From Propionicimonas sp. (GTDB lineage: Bacteria; Actinomycetota; Actinomycetes; Propionibacteriales; Propionibacteriaceae), in the NCBI GenBank assembly GCA_013791955.1, contig VMSW01000009.1, positions 1 to 48,946 of the forward strand: 48,946 nt of DNA. Direction: 5' to 3'. Under the pieces are notes generated by a model. That model was not told where the DNA came from and searched no databases. It was given only the letters and a program-made list of their open reading frames with translations. The position numbers and the translations under genes were made by a program. This document shows, piece by piece, positions 26,434 to 35,053 of the stretch (position 1 is its first letter; each line of letters opens with the position of its first letter).

Positions 26434-27823
26434 CCCAGAACAGGCACCCCAGGGCCACCACCAGTGCGCCGGTGGCCTGCAGCAGCGAGCCCCGCATCAG
26501 AATCAGCGTGTACACCGGGAGAATCGCGCCGAGCAGGCCCCACCAGCCACCGTGGTAATGAGCCGGCACCATCCGCCGGTCCATCGAAGCCAACAGCGGC
26601 CCCAGCAGCAGGAAGCCAACCCCAACCGCGATCACGCCAGCGTTGACCAGCAGTTCGGCCCAAATGGGGGCCGAGAGGTTACCGAAGGAATAGCCACGGA
26701 AGTCGGCCAGCATGATGCCGGTGTCGGTTGGCTTGTCCGGCCAGATCGAGCGGGGCACCCAGAACAGCAAGCTGCCAAGGATCTGCCGGAACGGCTGCAT
26801 CGAATCGCTGATGCTGAACGAATATGCATTGGCGATCTGCCAGAACGAGTCATAGTCGGCGTTGCCAGCGTATTCGCTGAAGAACCCCGAGCGCGGGTCA
26901 AGATCCACCACGTCACGGCGAAAGGCGTCGGCGATCGGAAAGAGGAAGAGCATCGCCGCGATCATCCCGCCCATGGCCATCCGGGCCCGAGCTCGAGTGC
27001 GGGTGATGCCAGCGTAGACAAGGATCGCGAAGGCGACCGTGCCGAAGGTATAACGAGCTGACGAGATGGGGCTGGCCACGACCATCAGGATCATGATTCC
27101 CGCCAGCACCAACAGCCCCAGACCGGCCCGTCCAGGGTCGCCCTTCGGTAACCCGCGACGCAACTGCCCGATTGCCCCGGTTGCTACCAGGATTGGGTAG
27201 ATGGACAGGGCCCCGATCAGTGCCCGGACTGCAGGTTCCCCCCAAGCCGCGGTGACGATCTGGTCGGCTGAATCGCGGCTGACGAAGGCGACTCCCAGCC
27301 CCACCTTGCTTAGGTAGTAGCCAGCCAGCCCGATCCCGGCCAGAAAGAGCAGCCCGGCCCGGACGCCACTGATCCCACTTGGTCGAAGTCGAGTCTCGGT
27401 ATGTCGCTGGCCGAAGAACATCCACAAACCACGGCCAACCTCATAACAAACCACCCCGAGCAGCACGATGTAGGCGGTTGGGAGATCCAAGCTAGGACTC
27501 ATCCCTGGAGTGGTGCCGGCGATATCGTTTGAGCGCATCTGAACGCTCGCGGCCACTCCCATGAATATGTAGGTGTAGAGCCAGAAGAAGAAGTCAAATA
27601 GTTTGGGGATCCCGCTCACCCAAAGTGCCGAAAGCCTGACTCCGCCCCAGCAGGCGATCAGTATGGTGATCGTCCAGCCCTGACTCCGACCGGTGTCGGA
27701 AACTGCAAGTAGCAGTGCCCCAGGCAGGCCAACTGCGAGCACAGCGACAGAAAACACCATCGCCAGGATCCGCCAACCAGCTCCCCAGGTGTCCTCATCC
27801 TCGGAAGCCACGGCATCCTGCAC
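26372..27823 (-). CDS. Wzy-like polysaccharide polymerase, polytopic membrane protein
   Basis: 483 aa from the GTG at 27823, 8 nt after AGGGAGG; the open frame extends a few codons further to a TTG that overlaps that site. It has about 12 hydrophobic helices and a large soluble loop in the second half (about 310-380, with DPRSGFFSEYAGNADYDSFW and FWVPRSIWPDKPTDTG). The PRSIWPDKP-type loop and the overall layout match O-antigen polymerases/EpsG-like proteins. Polymerases have low sequence identity, so the assignment leans on topology and place in the locus. The C-terminal 20 residues are encoded antisense to the end of the GT4 gene. Confidence 0.75.
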   Translation of the reverse strand: MQDAVASEDEDTWGAGWRILAMVFSVAVLAVGLPGALLLAVSDTGRSQGWTITILIACWGGVRLSALWVSGIPKLFDFFFWLYTYIFMGVAASVQMRSNDIAGTTPGMSPSLDLPTAYIVLLGVVCYEVGRGLWMFFGQRHTETRLRPSGISGVRAGLLFLAGIGLAGYYLSKVGLGVAFVSRDSADQIVTAAWGEPAVRALIGALSIYPILVATGAIGQLRRGLPKGDPGRAGLGLLVLAGIMILMVVASPISSARYTFGTVAFAILVYAGITRTRARARMAMGGMIAAMLFLFPIADAFRRDVVDLDPRSGFFSEYAGNADYDSFWQIANAYSFSISDSMQPFRQILGSLLFWVPRSIWPDKPTDTGIMLADFRGYSFGNLSAPIWAELLVNAGVIAVGVGFLLLGPLLASMDRRMVPAHYHGGWWGLLGAILPVYTLILMRGSLLQATGALVVALGCLFWVRKTEPPNSGLQAGLRSQPY

Positions 27824-27917
27824 CAAGTCAGCCTCCCTCAACTACTGGCATTGGGTTCGGTCAGCGTACCGCCGAACCGCTATTCTTGGGCGTCAGGTTC
27901 CGGCAAAGGGGGATTCA

Positions 27918-30011
27918 ATGGGGAGCCAGGAAGTCCTTCGCATGCTCCGAAGGCGATGGCTACTCATCGTCCTCGCTGGCCTGCTCGGCACGACCCTCGC
28001 CCTGATCGTGGCCGGGGTGCAGCCGCCGAAGTACACCGCCTCGGTTGATGTCTTCGTCACCGTAACCAGCGGCCAGTCCACCGGCGATCTGGCCCAGGGC
28101 AGCGCTTTCTCCCAGGATCAAGCCCGCAACTTCGCCGCAGTTGTGCCCAAGGAGATCGTTCTCGGCCCGGTGATTAAGCAGTACGGGCTGAACATTTCCC
28201 TGGACGACATGCGCAAGAACGTCGATGTGGACGTTCAGTTGAACACGTCAGTGATCACGATCAAGGTCACTGATCACGACCCGGCACTTTCGGCCGCTTT
28301 GGCAAATGCGGTGGCAAGTCAGCTGTCAGCGGCCGTGCTCCAACTAAGCCCGACCGTCAGCGACCTCAAGGGCGCACCAGTTCGCGCCGAGGTGATCGAA
28401 GCGGCTGGCGTTCCGGTCAAGCCCTCCTCACCCAATATTCCCCTTTACGCGATGATGGGCATGCTGGCTGGCCTGGTGCTTTCGATCGGGTACCTGGTGA
28501 TTGTTGAACTGGTCGTGGCCCGGGTCGATTCGACCGAACAAGTTGAGGCCCTCACCGGCTCGGTGGTCCTGGCCAGCGTCCCCCGGGATCGCAAGGTGGC
28601 CCGACATCCGATCGCAGTCACCGCGCTGCCGCTATCGCTGCGGGCTGAGTCCATCCGCCACGTCCGCACCGCTTTGAAATTCCTGCCCGGCGAGGCGAAC
28701 CAGACTTTCGTAATCACTTCCTCGGTTAGCGGTGAGGGCAAGAGCACCACCGCCGCCAACATCGCGGCCGCTTTCGCCGCCGAAGGCCTGTCCACCTGCC
28801 TGGTCGAAGCCGATCTCCGCCGTCCCCGACTCGAGGGGCTACTGGATCTCACCGGCGGCCCCGGCCTCAGCGACATCGTCGTCGGCCAATCCCAGATTGA
28901 GGACACCGTCCAAACCTGGGGTCCGGATCAGCTCCAGGTGATCCTGGTGGGGACCGTCCCGCCGAATGCCAGCGAACTGCTCGGCTCCACCCGCGGTCAG
29001 GAGGCGCTGCGATCGATCACCGAGAAATTTGAAGTCACCATCATCGACACTCCACCGCTGACCGCAGTGACCGATGCTGCGATCATCGGCCGGATGTTCG
29101 GTGGCGTGGTGATGGTCGTGGGCGGCGGCAAGGTGCGTACCAGCGAACTGCGGCAGGCCATGGGTGCCCTCGCCGTGGCCGATGTGCCGATTCGGGGCAC
29201 CGTGATGAACCTGGCCAAGGACGATGCCTCTCGCCCTTACGCCTACACCTATTCCGACCGGGCCCGCCAAACCAAGCTGGCCGATCTGCTGCCACAGGGC
29301 TGGCGGCCGGTGATCAAAGCTGCTGCCGTCGTCGTGGCCACTATTGCGGTGGCCCTGACTGCGGTCGTGATGACCAACCGGCAGGTGTCGGCACAGCCGA
29401 CAGCTGGCACCACCCCCACCGCAGCGATCCTCAGCCCGACGCCCAGCCAGGCCAGCCCGAAGGCCGTTTTCATCGGGGATTCGCTGGTAGCCGGAGTGGA
29501 AGTCACCGAGAAGCAGCGCTGGACGACGCTCGTGGCAGCGTCCATGGGGTGGGAAGAGGTGAACCTTGGCCGCGGCGACACTGGCTACGTCACCTCCTCG
29601 GATGTAGCTGGTTGCGGCCTCCAGTACTGCCCGACTTTCGTCGAGATGGCCGAGCAGGCCATTGCGACCAACCCGGACATCGTGGTCATCTCCGGTGGTC
29701 AAAATGACGGCACCAAAGCCGTCCGCAGCGCGGCCAACAAGCTGTTCGCCGCCCTGCGCAAGGCGCTACCGAATGCTCGAATCTACGTGATCTCGCCGTT
29801 GTGGCAATCCACTCAGGTCCCGCCGTCCAGCCTCCAACAGATCGGTGCTGAAGTTAAAGCGGCAGCTGCGGCCACTGGAGTCACCTACGTCGAGGTTGGC
29901 AATCCGCTCCAAGATCAACCAGAGCTCTTCACCGCCGACGGCACCCGCCCAACGGCGGCCGGGTACAAGAAGCTCGCCACCGTGATCACCGCTGCGATCA
30001 GGAAGAGCTGA
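27918..30011 (+). CDS. Wzz/BY-kinase (chain-length regulator and tyrosine autokinase) fused to an extracytoplasmic SGNH-hydrolase-like domain
   Basis: 697 aa from the ATG at 27918, behind AAGGGGGA. TM1 (about 14-33) and TM2 (179-200) bracket a Wzz-type outer loop. The cytoplasmic tyrosine kinase has Walker A SGEGKST (271-277), Walker A' VEADLRRPRL (296-305) and Walker B IIDTPP (375-380); Y441, Y443 and Y445 (PYAYTYSD) are likely autophosphorylation sites. Then come TM3 (about 466-487), a Thr/Pro linker and an SGNH-like domain (514-697) with G-D-S (520-522), GRGDTGY (551-557), GGQND (593-597) and D674. Where these enzymes have DGxHP, this protein has DGTRP, so the catalytic His is Arg677. Kinase domains normally end the protein; the extra domain is unusual. 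It controls polymer length; the extra domain might bind or de-acylate polymer. Confidence 0.9.
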   Translation: MGSQEVLRMLRRRWLLIVLAGLLGTTLALIVAGVQPPKYTASVDVFVTVTSGQSTGDLAQGSAFSQDQARNFAAVVPKEIVLGPVIKQYGLNISLDDMRKNVDVDVQLNTSVITIKVTDHDPALSAALANAVASQLSAAVLQLSPTVSDLKGAPVRAEVIEAAGVPVKPSSPNIPLYAMMGMLAGLVLSIGYLVIVELVVARVDSTEQVEALTGSVVLASVPRDRKVARHPIAVTALPLSLRAESIRHVRTALKFLPGEANQTFVITSSVSGEGKSTTAANIAAAFAAEGLSTCLVEADLRRPRLEGLLDLTGGPGLSDIVVGQSQIEDTVQTWGPDQLQVILVGTVPPNASELLGSTRGQEALRSITEKFEVTIIDTPPLTAVTDAAIIGRMFGGVVMVVGGGKVRTSELRQAMGALAVADVPIRGTVMNLAKDDASRPYAYTYSDRARQTKLADLLPQGWRPVIKAAAVVVATIAVALTAVVMTNRQVSAQPTAGTTPTAAILSPTPSQASPKAVFIGDSLVAGVEVTEKQRWTTLVAASMGWEEVNLGRGDTGYVTSSDVAGCGLQYCPTFVEMAEQAIATNPDIVVISGGQNDGTKAVRSAANKLFAALRKALPNARIYVISPLWQSTQVPPSSLQQIGAEVKAAAAATGVTYVEVGNPLQDQPELFTADGTRPTAAGYKKLATVITAAIRKS

Positions 30012-30013
30012 GC

Positions 30014-30619
30014 ATGAAGAACTTCCAAGCCAACAGCCCGGGAATCTTGTTCGTCTGCACCGGCAACATCGCCCGGTCGCCGTTCATGGCGCTCACCCTG
30101 GCCAATCGACTCGCTGGCACTTCGGCAGTGGGGCTTCCGGTGACCTCAGCCGGCACCTACGCGGTTACCGGTTCGCGAATCCACCCGGAGGTGGCCGCCG
30201 AACTGCAGGCTCGAGGCATCGAGACCAGCGATTTTGTGGCGACTCAACTCACCGCTGAACGCGTCCTCAAAGCTGGGCTGATTCTCACTGCCTGCCGCGA
30301 GCATCGCCGCCTGGTAGCCAGACTGGCCCCGCAACGCCGCAACGTGACCTTCACGCTGCGGCAGTTCGCCCGGCTGATTCAGCTCGATCCGGTGGGTGAG
30401 ATTCGGATGGCCACCGACGGGCCACTGGAAGCGCTGGCCCAACTGGCCAACCGAAACCGCGGACTCTCCAGCGGCAGCCAGGACGACGACGACATCATCG
30501 ATCCAGTGAACGCACCGCGGCGGCAGTTCGCTACCGCCTTCGCAGCGATGGATCCGGCAATCAGCCTGGTAGGCGACCTGGTCTCCGGGCTGCGAGATCA
30601 GCCCCGCCGGCCCGCCTGA
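30014..30619 (+). CDS. Low-molecular-weight protein tyrosine phosphatase
   Basis: 201 aa. The P-loop FVCTGNIARSPF gives catalytic C15 and R21, and the general acid is probably D163 in DDDDIIDP. It starts 2 nt after the BY-kinase stop, behind AGGAAGAG, so the two are co-transcribed. By analogy with Wzb/Wzc it should dephosphorylate the tyrosine cluster of the kinase and so switch polymerisation. It is somewhat longer than the 150-residue norm, with a loop rich in Gln, Ser and Asp (about 150-160). Confidence 0.94.
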   Translation: MKNFQANSPGILFVCTGNIARSPFMALTLANRLAGTSAVGLPVTSAGTYAVTGSRIHPEVAAELQARGIETSDFVATQLTAERVLKAGLILTACREHRRLVARLAPQRRNVTFTLRQFARLIQLDPVGEIRMATDGPLEALAQLANRNRGLSSGSQDDDDIIDPVNAPRRQFATAFAAMDPAISLVGDLVSGLRDQPRRPA

Positions 30620-30622
30620 GCC

Positions 30623-31837
30623 GTGCGCATCACCGTCATCGGGATCAACTACCTTCCCGAGCCCACCGGCATCGCGCCCTACACCACCGGCGCGGTGGAT
30701 GGCCTGGCCGAAGCCGGCGAACAGCTGATGGTGATCACTGGCTACCCCCACTACCCCCAGTGGCGGATCGCGGAGGGCTACCAGGGAACCACCCGCAGGG
30801 AGGTCATCAACGGCACCCGGGTGCTGCGCCTGCGTCACCCGGTGCCCACCGACGGCAGCGTCGTGGGCAGATCCCTGATGGAAGTCGGATTCGGCCTGCG
30901 CGCCTGTTGGTCGTCATGGTTCAACGCTGAGGTGGTCCTTGCGATCACCCCGGCGCTGCTGAGTACAGCCGCGGTGGTCGCCAAGGCTCGGCTCTCCCGT
31001 CAGCCAGTGGTGGTGTGGGTCCAGGACATCTACACCCTCAGCGCCGCCGAAACGGGGCTGGCCGCCAAAGCCGCCGGGCTGATCCGCCGGGTGGAGTCGT
31101 GGACCCTGCGGCATGCCACTCGCGTGATCGTGATCCACGACCGCTTTGCCGCTTTCGTCAGTGGGACGCTCGGAGTGGATCCTGAGCGGATTGATGTCGT
31201 GCGCAACTGGACCCATCTGGCTGAAACCGGCGCAATCGCCACCGCGGAAGTCCGAGCCAGCCACGGCTGGGCAGAAGAGGAGACCGTCGTACTGCACGCG
31301 GGAAACATGGGCGCCAAGCAGAACCTCGAAAGCGTCGTCCGGGCTTCGGCCCTGGCTGCTGCGCGCGGCAGCCGCGTGCGCTTTGTGCTGCTCGGCGACG
31401 GCCATCGCCGCAACGCCCTGGAGGCGATGGGTGGCAATGCCAACCTGCAGTTCATCGACCCGCTGCCCGAAGCCGAGTTCGCCGCAGCCTTGGCCAGCGC
31501 CGACGTCCTGCTGGTCAACGAACTCCCCGGGATGACTGAGATGTCGGTGCCAAGCAAACTGACTTCCTATTTCAACACCGGGCTGCCGGTGCTCGCCGCG
31601 GTGGACGCCGGCAGCGTCACCGCCGCCGAAGTAGCAGCAGCCGGGGGTGGTCTTCGGGTGGATCCTGACGAGCCAGCAGCCCTGCTGGCCGCTGCGGAGA
31701 AACTGGGCTCGGACGCCGGACTCGCCGGTCGACTCGGAGCCGCTGGGCTGTTGTATCGACGCGAGACCCTAGCCGCGCCGGCAGCCATCCGAGCCTTGCG
31801 TGGCAGCCTGCACCGCGCCACCGGAGCAGGCCGGTAA
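30623..31837 (+). CDS. GT4-family glycosyltransferase, WcaI/WbuB-like
   Basis: 404 aa from the GTG at 30623, 3 nt after the phosphatase stop. N-terminal signatures ITVIGINYLPEPTGIAPYT and ITGYPHYPQWRI are those of WcaI/WbuB-type enzymes, which often add fucose or N-acetylated sugars in exopolysaccharide units. The donor domain contains VVLHAGNMGAKQNLE, FVLLGDGHRR and the stretch ELPGMTEMSVPSKLTSYFN. A cytoplasmic or membrane-associated step of repeat-unit assembly. Last gene of the kinase-phosphatase-transferase operon, followed by a terminator. With gmd and fcl nearby, fucose transfer is possible but unproven. Confidence 0.93.
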   Translation: MRITVIGINYLPEPTGIAPYTTGAVDGLAEAGEQLMVITGYPHYPQWRIAEGYQGTTRREVINGTRVLRLRHPVPTDGSVVGRSLMEVGFGLRACWSSWFNAEVVLAITPALLSTAAVVAKARLSRQPVVVWVQDIYTLSAAETGLAAKAAGLIRRVESWTLRHATRVIVIHDRFAAFVSGTLGVDPERIDVVRNWTHLAETGAIATAEVRASHGWAEEETVVLHAGNMGAKQNLESVVRASALAAARGSRVRFVLLGDGHRRNALEAMGGNANLQFIDPLPEAEFAAALASADVLLVNELPGMTEMSVPSKLTSYFNTGLPVLAAVDAGSVTAAEVAAAGGGLRVDPDEPAALLAAAEKLGSDAGLAGRLGAAGLLYRRETLAAPAAIRALRGSLHRATGAGR

Positions 31838-31853
31838 CCCACCACAAAGGAAC

Positions 31854-31881
31854 GAAGGGGCACCCTTTCGGGTGCCCCTTC
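31854..31881 (+). terminator. Hairpin terminator
   Basis: Perfect 12-bp arms (31854-31865 and 31870-31881) around a TTTC loop, 17 nt after the GT4 stop. There is no clear T-run. Confidence 0.8.
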
Positions 31882-32259
31882 AAACTCAAGCCCTTGTCAC
31901 CAGCGGCGACCCCGGTCGATCTTTCGTGATGTCCCCCGATCGGTGCACCCCAAGGACGCAGCTAGTGCGCCTATCCCGTTACCTGTGGTACCCCGAATGA
32001 CATCGATCTGACCTACGCGAGACCCAGCTTCCCCCCGAAAGCGAGCCACGCATCGGGCTGACGAGTCCATTATGGCCGCCGCGCTCAGGCATTTCCAGCT
32101 ACGTCGCCATCCATTCCAAACTCAGGACAACTGCGCAGCCAGGTTGCACCATCAGGCCCGGCAGGCCAGACTAGTCAGCGGTGTCACCCGGCCGGGGGGC
32201 AGGGGCACCTCAGTCATCCGGGGGGTTTGACTGAACCGGAGGTCAGAGCCGGGGGGATC
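31882..32259. other. Gap of about 380 bases upstream of the initiating sugar transferase
   Basis: No gene is supported. The part near the downstream gene is G-rich and has an inverted repeat TCAGTCA/TGACTGA (32210-32216 and 32228-32234) that could act as an operator or 5'-leader hairpin. No convincing promoter boxes seen. The size suggests a regulated promoter. Confidence 0.4.
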
Positions 32260-33729
32260 ATGACCACTATTTCGGGGCACTTGGATTCTGTTGCTAGCGC
32301 AGCAGCCAAGTCTCGGCTTCCAGCCGTTGTGCTGTCGAAGCGACTGCAATTGACGTTTCTTTACTCCGCCGACTTCATCGTCATCGCCATCGCGTTGTTC
32401 ATTGCCGTAGTGACCCGTGGGCTGTTGCCCTTCCCGGGCCAGCCGGACACTGAACAGATCATGCGCACCACCGGCCCGCTGATCGCGGTGGCTTGGCTGG
32501 TCATGCTTCGCGTATTTAGCGCTGACGCCCTGCGCCATCTACGCGCCGGCGTCACCGAATACAAGCGAGTGATCATGGCCTCTTCGGCCATGGCAGCAAC
32601 CGTAGGCATCACCTGCTACCTGCTGAAGTTCGACTTTCCGCGGGCCGCGTTCGTGCTGATGTTCGCTTTCGGCACCCTCGGCCTGCTAGCGGCGCGCTGG
32701 TCGCGGCGCAAGGTGATGGGTGCCATTCATAGCCGCGGCGCCCTGACCACGCCGTTGCTGGTCGCTGGCGACAGTGGCCACGTTGACGCGATCGCCAAGG
32801 TGTTACGGCGGGAGTCCTGGCTTGGCTACCGGGTGATTGGTGCGATTACCAGCGACCGGGTCCGCTACACCCCGGCCGGGCTACCGGTACTGGGTGCGCT
32901 CACCAACACCGTCGAGGTGATTGAGGAGCACGAGGCGTCCGCGGTGATCTTCGCTGAGGGTTCCTTCGCCTCACCGGCAGAGTTCCGCCGGATGGCCTGG
33001 CAGCTGGAGGAGCACGACATTCAGATGATCGTGGTCCCGGCGATCACCGACACCAGCGCCCAGCGGCTTGAGGTTCGTCCGGTCGCCGGTCTGCCCCTGG
33101 TGGACGTCGAGCGCCCCCAGGCCCTGGCCTCGCTGCGTTGGATCAAGCGGACCGCTGACGCGATCGGGGCAGCTCTGCTGCTGCTCGCCGCGGCCCCGGT
33201 GATGGCACTGGTGGCCCTGGCGATCAAGCTCGAAGACGGCGGTCCGGTTCTTTTCAAGCAGACCCGGGTTGGCCGCAAAGGCGAGCTGTTCGAATGCCTG
33301 AAGTTCCGCAGCATGGCGATGGACGCTGAAGAGCGCCTGGCCGAGTTGCAGCACTTGAACGAGGCCGCTGGGCCACTGTTCAAAATGACTGATGATCCCC
33401 GAATCACTCGGGTCGGCCGATTCATCCGCCGGTTCTCGATCGACGAGTTGCCTCAGTTCTGGAACGCCCTTGTTGGCGACATGAGTCTCGTTGGGCCGCG
33501 TCCGGCGCTTCCCGACGAAGTTGCCCGCTACGATTTCGACGCACGTCGTCGTCTCGATGCTCGCCCCGGACTCACCGGCCTGTGGCAGGTTTCGGGACGC
33601 TCCGATTTGTCCTGGGAGGACTCCGTCCGACTGGACATTTACTACGTGGACAACTGGTCAGTAGTGCAAGACCTGATGATCTTGGCAAAAACCGCTCGAG
33701 CGGTGTTGCTGCCATCCGGCGCCTACTGA
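32260..33729 (+). CDS. Polyprenyl glycosylphosphotransferase (initiating sugar transferase, WbaP/WcaJ type)
   Basis: 489 aa from the ATG at 32260, preferred over an in-frame TTG at 32227. It starts the repeat unit by moving a sugar 1-phosphate onto undecaprenyl phosphate. Four N-terminal helices (about 28-145) are followed by a CoA-binding-like domain (about 160-280). The catalytic part has the re-entrant helix IGAALLLLAAAPVMALVALAI, KLEDGGPVLFKQTRVGRKG, FECLKFRSM, and the DE motif RFSIDELPQFWNALVGDMSLV followed by GPRP. A strong terminator follows it, so it is probably a single-gene transcript within the locus. Confidence 0.95.
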   Translation: MTTISGHLDSVASAAAKSRLPAVVLSKRLQLTFLYSADFIVIAIALFIAVVTRGLLPFPGQPDTEQIMRTTGPLIAVAWLVMLRVFSADALRHLRAGVTEYKRVIMASSAMAATVGITCYLLKFDFPRAAFVLMFAFGTLGLLAARWSRRKVMGAIHSRGALTTPLLVAGDSGHVDAIAKVLRRESWLGYRVIGAITSDRVRYTPAGLPVLGALTNTVEVIEEHEASAVIFAEGSFASPAEFRRMAWQLEEHDIQMIVVPAITDTSAQRLEVRPVAGLPLVDVERPQALASLRWIKRTADAIGAALLLLAAAPVMALVALAIKLEDGGPVLFKQTRVGRKGELFECLKFRSMAMDAEERLAELQHLNEAAGPLFKMTDDPRITRVGRFIRRFSIDELPQFWNALVGDMSLVGPRPALPDEVARYDFDARRRLDARPGLTGLWQVSGRSDLSWEDSVRLDIYYVDNWSVVQDLMILAKTARAVLLPSGAY

Positions 33730-33742
33730 TTCGCCCCTGATC

Positions 33743-33784
33743 CTCGGTGGCGTCGGTCCCGATCCCCCGACCGACGCCACCGAG
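33743..33784 (+). terminator. Rho-independent terminator
   Basis: Perfect 16-bp arms (33743-33758 and 33769-33784) with a 10-nt loop, followed by CCCTTTT. It ends the sugar-transferase transcript. Confidence 0.92.
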
Positions 33785-33795
33785 CCCTTTTCGGC

Positions 33796-33801
33796 TACCG
33801 T
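33796..33801 (+). promoter_or_regulatory. -10 box TACCGT before a leaderless mini-ORF
   Basis: TACCGT lies 7 nt before an ATG (33809) that opens a 7-codon reading frame leading into the next gene. It sits only 11 nt after the terminator stem. Confidence 0.5.
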
Positions 33802-33808
33802 TGCCCCC

Positions 33809-33832
33809 ATGTTGAGGCGAGGGGCCCGATGA
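33809..33832 (+). CDS. Seven-codon leader ORF, overlapping the next gene
   Basis: ATG TTG AGG CGA GGG GCC CGA TGA encodes MLRRGAR. Its stop overlaps the ATG of the downstream membrane-protein gene (ATGA), and GAGGGG, the ribosome site for that gene, lies inside it. This arrangement would let ribosomes that load on a leaderless RNA re-initiate on the main gene. Coding status is inference. Confidence 0.4.
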   Translation: MLRRGAR

Positions 33833-34980
33833 GGGTAGAACGACCGCTGCCAATAGCGCGGATGTTCGTGGCGTTCGCCGTCCTCGCTATCAGCGCCTAC
33901 GTGGCCATCGATGCCTACGCCACAACGATCGCCCGCGGCGGTAACGATCATCAGACCGGCGACTGGCTGATCAGCTACCCGGGCATGTTCGTCCGCCGGG
34001 GCATGTTCGGCGAGCTGCTGTTCGGCATCGCTCCGCCGGGGCAGGCAACCTTATGGGTGCTGTTTGCGATCCAGGTGGCCTTGTACGTGCCGTTGATCGC
34101 CTTCTTCATCGAGTACCTATTCCGGGCCAACTTCTCCTGGTCAGCGATCGCGCTGGCATGTTCGCCAGCCGCGCTGGGTTTCATCGGCTGGGATCCGCTA
34201 GGCGGCTTCCGCAAGGAGACCCTCGGATTCCTAGCCCTGGTCCTGCTGGCGCTGGCTCGCCGCCGGGTGAGCTCCCCGCTGCGCGGGCTACTGCTTGCTT
34301 CCTCGCTGGCGATCTGGACCATCGGGGTGTTCTCGTGGGAATCGCTGGCCTTTCTGCTGCCTGGCGTCGGCTTCCTGCTGCTAGCCGATCGGGAGCTGCC
34401 GCTGCGGCGCACCCTGGCTTCGGTCTACGCGCTGATCGGGTTGGCCGCCTTCGGCAGCTCGGTGCTCTTCCACGGCAACAAGGACACGCCAGGGTTGCTT
34501 TGCGGGGCGATCGTCCAGCAGGGCTTGGGGACGAATCTGTGTACCGGCGCCATCGCCTGGATTGGCCGAGATCTAAGCGCGAGCCTGGAGTTGGTCGACA
34601 AGTACGTCCCCGTACACAGTGGCTATCTGGTGATGCTGGCCCTAGCGGTGCTGCCGATCGCGCTTAGCCCGTGGCTGCGCCGCTACTGGGCCTGGGGTCT
34701 GGCCGCGCTAATCGGAATGGCGCCGCTGTTCGTCCTTGGCATCGACTATGGCCGCTGGATTCACATCCTGGTGATCGAGCTGGCCATTTGCATGATCGCC
34801 GGGAACCGCGCCCTGATCGAATCAAAGCTGTGGAATCCGCTCTCGGTCGCCCTTTTCGTCAGCCTCTGGGGTATTCCCCACGCCGCCCCCACCGTGCCCT
34901 GGGCAGCCGGCTGGCCGTTCAAGGGTCTGGCGGCGACGCTGATCAACTGGGCCCAATCCGGCCTGCTGAGGGTCTGGTAG
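33829..34980 (+). CDS. Polytopic membrane protein of unknown function in the polysaccharide locus
   Basis: 383 aa, with about ten hydrophobic helices spread over the length and short loops. Notable loops are [20 protein letters not shown] followed by [16 protein letters not shown] (about 30-65), the conserved-looking [15 protein letters not shown] (about 119-133), [15 protein letters not shown] (213-227) and [10 protein letters not shown] near 304. The charged GRWIH and RKE positions recall GT-C or polymerase-like membrane enzymes, but I recognise no family. It could be a second polymerase or a lipid-linked sugar transferase. Its start is coupled to the 7-codon leader. Confidence 0.7.
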   Translation: MRVERPLPIARMFVAFAVLAISAYVAIDAYATTIARGGNDHQTGDWLISYPGMFVRRGMFGELLFGIAPPGQATLWVLFAIQVALYVPLIAFFIEYLFRANFSWSAIALACSPAALGFIGWDPLGGFRKETLGFLALVLLALARRRVSSPLRGLLLASSLAIWTIGVFSWESLAFLLPGVGFLLLADRELPLRRTLASVYALIGLAAFGSSVLFHGNKDTPGLLCGAIVQQGLGTNLCTGAIAWIGRDLSASLELVDKYVPVHSGYLVMLALAVLPIALSPWLRRYWAWGLAALIGMAPLFVLGIDYGRWIHILVIELAICMIAGNRALIESKLWNPLSVALFVSLWGIPHAAPTVPWAAGWPFKGLAATLINWAQSGLLRVW

Positions 34981-35004
34981 CCGCCGTCAATGGCTGGTTC
35001 GGCC

Positions 35005-35040
35005 TAGTCTTGGAAAGTCTGGGCCCCATACCGGGGGCCC
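35005..35040 (+). promoter_or_regulatory. Possible gmd promoter (TAGTCT) followed by a GGGCCCC hairpin
   Basis: TAGTCT at 35005-35010 resembles a -10 box. Just downstream, GGGCCCC (35021-35027) and GGGGCCC (35034-35040) form a 7-bp hairpin followed by TTT, 13 nt before the gmd ATG. It may be a terminator for the previous gene or a leader attenuator. Confidence 0.4.
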
Positions 35041-35053
35041 TTTAGGAGTGAAG

